A stretch of DNA of 64,000 bases from Mesodorylaimus sp. YZB2_4 (taxonomy: Eukaryota > Nematoda > Enoplea > Dorylaimida > Dorylaimidae): positions 367,926 to 431,925 of the forward strand of contig JASANH010000449.1 of assembly GCA_030248295.1 (NCBI GenBank). Direction: 5' to 3'. Positions 48,875-59,240 of the stretch are shown piece by piece; position 1 is the stretch's first letter; each line of letters opens with the position of its first letter. The translations under genes and the position numbers were made by a program. Below the pieces are notes generated by a model. That model did not search any database, had not been told where the DNA came from, and was given only the letters and a program-made list of their open reading frames with translations.

Positions 48875-51800
48875 ATGAGAACTGAAGAAAAAATGACCGA
48901 TTGCTATCCGCCGACCACGTTGGCCTATCCCGTTTCACCTGGTCATTCGGGTCCCGTCTGGTTCACGCATAAAAGGGTCATGCAATTAAGGAAATTGGGC
49001 GCTTATATCCGAGCTCGTACCTTCTCGTGGAAGGAAGATGAACGTCCCAATTTGGCTCAGTCGTCCAATCAGCACAATCAAGACTCGTCCATGAATCATA
49101 TGATCGAGGACGGGGAGGAGCTCAGACCCAGAACACTGAGGTAGAGTGTGCTGAGAGGCAGACTGATGCTTTTCAATTGATGCTGCCTAAGAAATGTGTC
49201 CGCCTGACATACTAATCTCAGGCTCAAATATCTTGAGGAAGTCAATAAAATGGTCTTTTCACTTACTGTATATGATAAAAAATATACCGCGTAAAAATCA
49301 ACTTTTGTATTTTTTCAGCTCCCCGGCAGCTGATTCGGGAAAACGGCGTCGCTCGGTTCGAAAACAACGTTACTATGGTTCAGTGGAAATGATGGTGACC
49401 GTGGATGCATCTGGTCAAGTACGAAATGTCGGCCGATTCCGCGTCGAACCAGGCGCCGATCACTTGGAGCCGGATGTCTATGTAAGTATCAGAGACACTA
49501 TATTTTGTAATTGACCTAAGCTTGACAATTTTTTTAATATTTTCTGCTTCTAAATCGAAATGCTCATGTGATGTGTGACAGGTCAAGATGGTCTGCGTTG
49601 AAAATATAGCATATAGGAGACAAGCTAGAACATTGACCCATGGGGGGGGGGGCTGATGACGTGAGTGAATTTATCGCTGGTCGGCCTATTCTACGTGCTA
49701 ACCAGGCCATATCGAACATTTAAAATACCTAGTCTTTATGAGGACTAGCATATAAGGCAGGCCTTGTTCGAACAAGGAACCCGATGAAAAGACAATGCTA
49801 TTAGCTGCCTGACGTGCCATGAAATTATTCCAAGCGATAAGTCATATACTGGGATGTCTAACGGAAAAAACGAAGTGAGGCAGTTCATTGAAAACATTTC
49901 CTTCTCCCTGTAGCTTGATCCAGAGAATAGATAACCTGGTGGCTTTTAAACTGTAAGAAAATTTTAATGTTTTTGAGATCTTTCCCTTCAAATTGTCAGC
50001 ACAGGGCCCGAAGAGTCTTATCAGTCTTCGAACAACTCTGTGATTACAAAAAGTAAAACAATTTAGCGACTTGCTTAACTTGAGCCTCGTGGAGCAAGAA
50101 AAGCAAAAAGCCTTTGCAAAAAGTTATAAGCATAATAGAAAAACGCAGCATAGCCAAAACAAGGCTGTGGTCTATTTTTGTGCCTTTATCAATTTTTGGA
50201 AGCTCTAAACCGTCCCGTTGACAGCCAGATGCTTCATAAAATTCTGATCATGCAGCACACATTGCGTTTTGAAGCCGTTTATAGAAACCTTTGACGCAAT
50301 TCGCCGCACACATAAGAAGCCAAACACACGAACATGAGTGTGGGTGTGATTGATTGTCCCGATAGCTACTCCAATTCAACATTGGCTGACATGCGAACCA
50401 TTCTTTTCACTCCCAAACGCACGTGCTATTCACTTGAAATTCTATACTCGCGTGCACAAACCCACCTGTATGAACTCATAGAAATTCAAATTTTTGAGAC
50501 CGAAAAAACTGGTCATATGACCCCAATGTCGGCAAGCAACTCTCATTTAATGTTATTCTCGTCTCTATTTTAAGAGTGTCACGTGCAAAGAAGGCGCAGT
50601 GGGCACGCATACTGTATATATTTTTCTAGGCCATTCCTTATTATCCTAATTAACCTTGTGACATTTGGTGCAGATGCCCTTTCGAAATGTTTATGTGCTA
50701 TAGCCTGGAAATTTCTACTTGGCGCTGCCATATTGCTGTGAGTATTAACTTTACAAAGCCACTGATGGGAAACAATGTAGGAGCCATAGGAATGATGTTT
50801 TGATTTCCCCTACTGTCTTATCCTTGTGTCTCATTTAACGGGAAAAGTAGTGTTTTGCGGGCCACCTGCAGTTTCGGACTTGTAAACTACGTAATAACTA
50901 ACGAATGTTTTTGCAATCAATTTCTCCTCATAACAGCATAACATAACAGCAAGTTCAGCTTACGTAGTTGCTAAATGACAAACAGTTCTCATTTAAACGA
51001 TGACGTGATGCTGTCTTTAATTGGCAATGTTTTTGGAGGAAGTAAGAAATGGCAGCGGGTGAGAAAGGATGTTTTGTCTGCTCATATGAGCAATTTGTAG
51101 ATCGGAAAGGATGTTATGGTTTTCTTGAAGGAAATTGGTTTCAGAATAGATAACAACATCACTGTTTGTCAGATAGTCTTCCAGTAAAATAAAGATAGGC
51201 TCAGGGCGATGGAAAAAGCAAGTTTAAACATGTGTGTTTCTTCCAAGACATGTTTCTGGTTATGATCAGATTGATTAGTTTACTCAAAAGCAATCGATAA
51301 AACAGCAAGTGCAGTAGTTATTGCATGCACTAGTTCTACACTTTTCACAGAAATAAAAATTGCCTCCAACGAAACATAAACGCTCCCCCCCCCCCCCCCA
51401 TTTGTGTGCAAATTGCTTGTGCAAACTCCCTGATCATATTTCAGCAAGGTGAATCCGAACTTCCGACAAGTCCAGTCATGGTAGAAGACCCAGAAGTCGA
51501 AACACGTTGGTATTTCCGCCATTTTCTCGGGCGAGGTATAATACTTGTTACTTTCTTTTGTAAATTAAACACTTCCAAAAAATTTTTATTTTAGAGCACC
51601 AAAATTTTGCTGGTGTTGACAATCAGAAAGCACCATTTTTCTTATCCGTTCTGATGGAGGATGCCATGCCTGACGGGCTGCGTTGCCGAGCTATATTGTG
51701 GCGTAGTACGGGTTCGAAAAAATTAGTTTTCTCATATCCAATCTTCGGTTCATCGTCATCGTCCAGCTCGTCGCAGTCGACTGCTTCAGCTGTTTTGAAT

Positions 51801-54800
51801 TCAAAAGAAAATGTAGTTATATCCAGCGGCAATTGCTCAAGTGGCTCGTCGAATTCATCGTCCAGTTTTCCTCAAAAACCATTGACGGCACGTAGTATCG
51901 TTCAGTAAGCGCTGTTTTTACTCTTCAGGCCTGAACATTTGGTGCCCTCTTCCCCCATGAAGCCTCTTTCAGAAAACACAGTAGTTGCTCCCTGACCTTG
52001 CGCGCAAGTGCTGCGGAGGTACTGTATTCCCAGTGTAAGAAAAGAAGTCACTGTCCGAGGAAACTGATGTCCGGTTTGGAGGGGCCTTAAAACAAACGCT
52101 GGCAGAAACTGCCTTGCCTTGTGAGAGTCTACTCGCGACTCGATGGTTCGAAATAGGTTTTGCTTACATAAGTAGAAAAATTGTGGATACGCTTATCAGC
52201 TATTATAGGCAAAAAGTCCTTAGATCTGCCCTTTCAACATTCTCGCAGTACCAAGCATCAATGGCACACACTGAAATAAACTTATTTATGGAATGTCTAA
52301 TAAAAACTAAGCTGATTTTGGAAAATTTCTAAAATTTCTTGTCCCCTAGTTCTAATTTTTCATCCATCTTTAACTTTTCTTTACGATGACTCGATTGACG
52401 TCAATGGCTCGTCTTTATTCTAGAAAATTTCCTGGCATGACCGATTTGAGCCATAATTTAAAGGAGATCACTGATCCGAAATTGCAAAAGGTATGTAAAG
52501 TAGCTTGCTACTAATCCTGTCTTCCAATGACGTCGAAACTGACATTTTCCTTGACCTAACTTTGAAACTACTCTAATTTAAAAAACCTTATTGTTAGGGT
52601 ACGCTAATGTTTAGGCACGTGCTTTCACGCTTACTCTTGCAGGATTTGTTAGTGTTAGAAGAACAGGAAGGAGCCGTAAATTTCAAGTTTGGAGTCATTT
52701 ACGCTAAGCATAAACAAGAATCGGATGACGAAATGCTGAGTAACGGTGAGTGAAAGAGTACACGACTGGAGGGGCCTTATCAAAAGTCCTCAAATAAACC
52801 ATGTGTTTTGACTGTCCTATCTGGTTTCACAGCTGTCGCATGGGGTGTTTTTATTATCAGGACAGCTTATGTAAGCCCAAGGGCAGTTTTCGAGTCCAGC
52901 CAATTTCATGTACCATCATTTTAGAGACCGGCAGCGAAGCTTTCGACGGGTTTCTGAGTCTATTGGGTGATCGCATATCGCTCCAAGGTTGGAATAAATT
53001 TAGAGGCGGATTGGATGCCAAAAGTAAGTATTAGCCACACTGCCGCCTTTTTCACATGAAGCTCCCTCACCTTTTATGAGCGCAGAAATTCCGTTTTGCT
53101 AAATGATTTTTCTTGTCCGTCTAGCCAATTCTACTGGCAGCCAGTCCGTGTATACAGTGTACGAGGGGCACGAAATCATGTTCCATTGTTCAACCATGTT
53201 GCCCTATTCGTCGGGCAATAAACAGCAATTGGAACGAAAGCGTCACATTGGGAACGATATTGTAAACATAGTTTTCGAAGATGACGGCGACCCGTCCGAT
53301 CCGTCCTTTAGTCCAACGGCCATGAAATCGCAATTCACTCACATTTTTGCGGTTGTGACATTTGATAAAAACCAAGGGTGTTACAGGTATGGGACCCCTA
53401 CAATTTCTTTATCTCTCGGGCATTACAAATGATAGGAGAGATTTTGTAGTTTTTGAACGAACGAAACAATTATTTCAGGCTATGGGTATTCTCCGAGGAA
53501 ACAGTACCTGCTTATGGACCCTTCTTACCAACACCTAACGAATTCTACGATCCGCAACAGTTTCGCGAATTTTTGTTAACCAAACGTAAGTCTATTGTGG
53601 CGTCTCGGACTTTTGAATCAGAACACTGAAAAGTTGTTTTCTGGTTTAGTAATCAATGGCGAGAAAGCTGCGTTCCGATCGCAGGTATTTTCGGAAAAGA
53701 GATACAGAACGACAGATACATTGATCAAGGACATGTACATCGAGTATTTGAAAAAAGAATTTTGCAGAGTAAGTTAGAAAATACCGGTATTTCGAAAAAA
53801 AAGCTCAAAACAACGATCTATTTTTAAGGGGTCCTTGCACAAGGTGACTGAAGCAGTTGTGCGACATTTGAAAAGCCCAAGGAGCAAAGAATTTGATAAT
53901 AATCTGGTCGAATTCGTTCGCATGGGGGAGGTAAGTGCGGCAATCTTAGTCTTCTGACTTCTTATCACAAATTATTTTTTGATGCTTTGTCGCAAAATAT
54001 TATATCTCCTTCAGATATAGTCTGTTTTTTCCAGCATTTAAAGCTGACGAAGTCGATGAGTGGCGAGGCTCCCAATGTTCTGGCTGTCAGCTCATTGTAT
54101 CGTAAGCAGCCGTGGGAGCCACAACTGCTGTGCACGGACATGCCACTATACGACGCGTATTCATCAGATTCCTGGGGTAAGTCGGCTTTGAACTGCCCTA
54201 GCTGACCGCTGAGATAGCCATTGGTCACCCATGATCACCTCATCATCATTGTCTGGCTTTTTAATGAGCCAGAATGTGAGCCACTCAATCGCCTACCGTA
54301 ATATGCCACCATAACTCTGCAGTCGAGCCACTTGTGCACTGATAAGCTGTCTGGGTCTTGCCCCTACTCATGCCTTGATATATTCGTACCGCATTCACCA
54401 TACCAGAGTTCCCTGTCGACAGAGACTCTTGTCGTTGGGCTCTTTGGGTTCCAGCTTCTACTCTCTTGTCTGACTGACACGAGGCTAACGAAAGCACAGT
54501 TCATTGGAATGTGCGAGTGAGCTGAGGCAGGTCACGTACCATTGGCTTGGAACTGTGCTGGCGATGCATACCTGGCCCACCTCTATTCGATGTGTAATCG
54601 GCGAGTTTGACCTGTGGGAAAGGTTGTGTACTTGGTTGCACTAACCAACCGCCTTACTGTACACACGGAGCAGTGTAGTGTATTGGCTTGGCTTCGTTGT
54701 CCAGTCCATACTTTCTCTCCAGGCAAGGCAGAACCCCGTCGTTTGATGTATCTGGCTACCACGACTGGGAGACCTGCCCAGAGTGTTTTAGAGATCATTC

Positions 54801-56927
54801 GCTCCCCGCAGTACCTTCTCCACCGCACGGCCATTCACCCTACTCCAAATGCCCCCGCACTCCCATCCACTCCCATCCTTTTGGCTGCAAAGGTATGCCA
54901 GTCCCCGTTTTCATACTCCCTGATACTAGGGTATTCATCATATGCTTTCAGTCCATTGACGTCATTGCGGACCAGGAAAAGGGCCCGCATTTTCTGGTGC
55001 TTTCTTAAAATTGTAAGGGAGGTAACGAAACCACAGAAAGCAAATCAAACAGACCTATGAGTACGAACTAAGCTATCTCAGCTGTCATGCAAATCCCATT
55101 ATTTTCAGGCAACCGTTCTCTTGTCCTGGCCACTGATGAAGCTGGGGCTATCTTCGTCAACGAAGGCGTCTGTACTCCACTTTTCGAGCCAGCTTGCCAG
55201 GTTCAGCAGCTAAGCGTGCTCGAAAATTTTGGATTATTGGTTGTTCGATGCGATAAAGGCAAGGAGGCATACATTAGCGTGTTCAGTTTGAGTCACATCC
55301 GTTCCTGCATTCGTGCTGGACAAACATTGCAAAAGAAAAATTGTCTGGAACATAGAGTTGCCGGAACGAAGGGTATGAAGGCCTTGTTTTCAGGTTTGTC
55401 TGAATTTGAGTCCAATTCGTGCTATTTGCAGGCTGTCAACTGTACGCCATCAGCGGCAACAATTCGTTGCGTCTGAGTGTGGGTGTCTGCATGGGCAAGA
55501 AATTAGCCGTTTTTCGATGGGCCTTGAGTCAAACAACTGGATTGATCACGTCGCCAGAAATCGTCAAGAATTTCGATCTTATCAAAGAGTTATCACTGCC
55601 GGAAGAACCATTGGCGTTGTGTTTGTTCGAGAGTGGTCTCCAAGCAAATATTAAAGTTTGTGCAGCCACTAAAAATGGTCTGGAATTAATCGATTTCTCA
55701 GATGGATCGATAACAAATATGTATAAATGTTCATTGACAAAGGTAGAGTCAAGCTAAATTTATACTTCTTGTTTTAGCTACTGTAGTAATCTTGCTGTTT
55801 AGGCCTCCATTACCAGCCTGTTGGCCGCGTGCGATGTGGAATCTGAGGATATCCTCTTGACTTTTGACCGTAAGCCAGAATATTGCTGATGATTTTTAAT
55901 ATCTGATTGATCTTAATTTTAGACACAACTCTGGTATTTGACTTGTGCGAAGAAGAATCTGAGCCGTTGGTGATAAGTTGGACGGCTAACCCACATAGCA
56001 TTGGTGCGACAAAGCGGGCGAAAAGATAATGCAGTTAAAAAACTTTGGTTTTTTCAGCTTATTGTTTTCCCTTTGTTCTGGCGTTTGGTATTGACACAAT
56101 CGAAATTCGATTAGCAGTCAATGGAAATCTATTCACGTCATTGTACATGCCGAATGTTCGACTTTTGGCTGCGAAGGTATGAAATTACTGCATTCGCAAA
56201 ATTATCATGATCATTTTGATTAGCGCCCTTGCAACTTCTGAGCTCTTACAGAAGGTGTTTATTTCAGGAAGACATATTCTTCGCTGTCGATCGCCTGAGC
56301 TGTCCGTTCACGAACAGTCCAGGCAATAACAACGGGTCACCAAAACCTATCCGCAAACAAGTTCTGGGTGAATCGAAATCAACGGGTCATCCGGCGGCGA
56401 GCTCAGGAAATAGCAGTGCCGCTGCTATTGCACCACCTCGTCGTTGGTCTCAACTCTACAAAATACCAATCAAAAATCTTCTAAGAAGCGGCCCGCGTGG
56501 TGGCGGGACTAATCACAGCGGGGCTAGTGCCGCTGGCGGTCCGGCTCCCATTTCCTCTCCTCGAGGCGGACACGACGACGAGAAATCACCCATGTTGAGT
56601 AGTGGACGGTCGCCTTATCCCAACAATCCGTCCATGGGCAACGGTTCTGGATCAGGCCACGACTCTTATCATCAACACCAGCGATATAATGCGCAGCAAA
56701 CGCGAAAACCATCGCCAGCTCTCATCGATGGCCAAGGAGTGCTCGGAAGTGCGGCCAGCTACTCGTCGGCCGCCATACCCAATCACATGATCGTCCGTGG
56801 ATCAGTTGGGTCGGACAGTGGCTGGAGCAGTAGTCAAGGTCGGTGCAGTACAGGCAGCAGTTTAGAAGTGGATTGCTCATCACCTCCGTCTCCAGGTGGT
56901 GAATCAAGCGGTGATGTCTTGTTATGA
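48875..56927 (+). CDS. GARNL3: GARNL3-like Rap-GAP and CNH domain protein
   Basis: Eighteen exons: 48875-49140 (first), 49319-49481, 51445-51535, 51595-51904, 52424-52490, 52643-52745, 52925-53023, 53125-53386, 53479-53585, 53650-53768, 53829-53930, 54035-54176, 55109-55372, 55432-55742, 55803-55869, 55923-56003, 56058-56176 and 56268-56927. All are in phase, for 1,110 residues. The Rap-GAP domain shows [24 protein letters not shown] and [16 protein letters not shown], the last holding the Asn used as the catalytic thumb in Rap1GAP. From 54035 a citron-homology (CNH) beta-propeller follows, then [13 protein letters not shown], which vertebrate GARNL3 also has, and a Ser/Gly-rich tail. The order matches vertebrate GARNL3 (about 1,000 residues). 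It should speed GTP hydrolysis on Rap-type GTPases. A Ser-rich insertion (SSSSSSSS) follows FSYPIFG. Confidence 0.93.
49642..49652. repeat. Poly-G tract, 11 nt
   Basis: The only long G run on the + strand, inside a GARNL3-like intron. Confidence 0.85.
51385..51399. repeat. Poly-C tract, 15 nt
   Basis: A run of 15 C, 45 bp before an exon of the GARNL3-like gene. Confidence 0.9.
54584..54780 (-). repeat. Dispersed repeat family, copy 3 (intronic)
   Basis: Inverse orientation to the copy at 9,838. Shared pieces in order include GATGTGTA, CCTGTGG followed by AAAGGT or GAAGGT, a run similar to GTGTAxxTGGTTGCxCTAAC, ACACGGAGCA, CTCCAGGC and CGTCGxxTTGATGT. It lies in the 931-bp intron between exons 12 and 13 of the GARNL3-like gene. 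Confidence 0.6.
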
Positions 56928-56929
56928 TA

Positions 56930-58140
56930 CAGGCAGGTCAAAAAAATTTATCGCAAAAATGCGATATAACAGCGATGGAGTGAAAAATACTCGTATTCAT
57001 TTCGTTCCATACGTTTCCTAGATATGTGGATGTCGTGGTTATATTTCTAGTTGTCGTAGAATTTAAAAGTCAACGAATTTATGTCATCTTATGTGAGCAT
57101 CCTTTTATTGGTCTTTTCTATCTTCTAAATTTTAACACCGTCCGGGTTAATGAAGTCAATATTTGCAAAGTCTGCTTTTCTCGTGATCGATGAGGGATTT
57201 CTGTGCTGTGATTATTAAAAGTCTTTGTTTGAAAAAGTTCTAAAATCTCTAATGTGTCCCGCAAATATGTATCCAGTACGAGTGTGCCCGCCACGCTTGG
57301 TCTCTTTTAAACTTTGGATTGCTAAAATGCTGTACTGTAGACTTCCTTGAAGGAGTGGTTTGACCGAGTCATGAGTGTAAGAAATCTAGGCACCAACCAA
57401 TATGCTGTAACAAGAACATGAGTACGGATCCACTCGAAACCCTAAAAGATCCCCACCTAACTTTCATCGTGTATGGTATAATTGAAAGACTTCAAAACCA
57501 ATGAGTTTGGCCAGCTGAACAAGTGCAGAGAAAATTCGCTCCACTTTCCAACAGAGGCAAAGACCTTATCAGAAAATCCCAAAAACCTAATTTGCTCGCC
57601 ACTTCACTTTATTATTCCGACATCGTTTTTCATCAGGGTGGTCAGGATTGAGTCTGATTGCCGATACTGACGGACGGTTTGTTCACTTATTCTTGCACAG
57701 AGACATCGGCTGAGTTGACTAGAGGAAGTGGCGATCCTAAAAGGCTTCCTTGTTGTGAACACTGCTAAAGCCTTCCATCTCTGCGAGCTGCAGGCAAAAT
57801 TAGGCGCAGTGCACATTGAGAAAATTGGGGAGCTTTACCATAGACACGTGCTCGAGGGGAAGGTGCCGCGGCCTGGGAGAAAAAGTGCACTCTGAGGGCA
57901 AGTCGATAGCAGAATATTGAAAAACAGAATGATATTCAGATTTAGCGCTCGACGTATATATCGTGGGCACCCAAAATTTCAGACCTCCATCTCAATTATA
58001 AATGACGAAATTTTTATTTTCGCATTGTCCTCCCCTTTTCGACCAAGAATTTCGGGTACCCTAGAATGCGTAGGCGTTGAATCTGAATATCATTTTTTCA
58101 ATATACCGACATCGATTCTGCGGGTACTTTGTCTTTCTGC
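56930..58140. other. 3' flank of the GARNL3-like gene, no gene seen
   Basis: Begins with the 3' untranslated region; an ATTAAA at 57,214 is a possible poly(A) signal. No coding or structured feature is recognised after it. Confidence 0.5.
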
Positions 58141-58143
58141 TTA

Positions 58144-58586
58144 CAAGGGAACATCGCCAACCGTTAAGTCAAACTTTTGAAAACGAAAAATTGTAATATG
58201 TTCCTGGGTGCAAAAGAAAGCTCCGTGCCAAATATTAGAGGCGTCTGGCCAACTGCTCAGGTGCGGTCAGCGTCCAAAGTCCTGAAGTTTTGTGTGGTAA
58301 GGGAGCCGAGCGCTGAAAAAAACATGCAGAGTTCTTTCCAAAGTCGGTTTTTGGGTTCGGAGTTTTCAGTTTAAGATTCCAACACTCTGGTTCGCGGTTT
58401 TTTCATAAAAAAACCCACAAAATCCGGCAGAATCGAAAAATTTTACTGTACTCTAAGCGCTAAACACTGCTGACCAATTGGCCAGACGCCTAAAATATTT
58501 TGCACAGAGCTTTCTTTTGCACCCAGGAACGTGTTACAATTTTTGGTTTTGCAAAGTTCGACTTAACGGCTTGCGATGTTCCCTTG
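58144..58586. mobile_element. MITE with long inverted arms and TTA target duplication
   Basis: Arms of about 120 bp are inverted copies: the left starts CAAGGGAACATCGC and the right ends GCGATGTTCCCTTG. Both contain AAAATTGTAA, GTTCCTGGGTGCAAAAGAAA and GGCGTCTGGCCAA in mirrored order. Direct TTA repeats flank it (58141-58143, 58587-58589). It has no transposase. A 3-bp TWA target duplication is typical of PIF/Harbinger and ISL2EU-like elements, and CAAGGGAAC-type ends occur in arthropod MITEs; the superfamily is inferred. Confidence 0.8.
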
Positions 58587-59157
58587 TTAGACCTCGTGTC
58601 TAATAGTAGAGGTTTTACTACTCGACCGCACCGAGCATACGCAGGCATGAGTTTGATTAGAGAAACCAACATCGACCCTAGAGCAGTAGTGCACTGGCAC
58701 AAACCACCAAATAACATACCAGTCAAAGGGAGACCAGTTCCACACGCAGCAATCACCAGACAGGCTAAACATCAGACGAGGTCGCACTCATTTGCATAAC
58801 TTGATCTCGATTCCCCCTCACAGTACGTTACTACCTCGCCGATGGAGTCGGACTTCCACTGTCCGGGGTGATGAATCAGCGGGAACCCTGGCGCAGGGTC
58901 TTACCCAAAAAAGATGAAACACACGCATCCTACCAAAGTGCTAAATCAGTCACCAACATCGGATAAACACATGACACAAAAGGAACCTGATTTCCGAAAA
59001 TCAGAACACAGGGCCCATCCACCAGTAACCCAGTTCCAACCCTATGGCTTGGTTGCGCACTGCCATAGATAAAAAGGTGATCCAGCAGGAGTGCCAGCTT
59101 CAGGAGCATGACAACGGACATGTGCATATTCATTCCTCCGAGCTATTACTATCCTGA

Positions 59158-59232
59158 CGCAACAAGTATCTTATTTATCTTATTCTTAATCTTTATCTTT
59201 ATCTTCTTTATCTTTATCTTATTTCCTAATTC
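59158..59232. repeat. TTTATC-type simple repeat
   Basis: Irregular TTTATCTT/TCTTTATC units directly precede the retrotransposon ORF. It may be a pre-existing microsatellite target or part of the element's 5' region. Confidence 0.65.
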
Positions 59233-59240
59233 TATTCATT

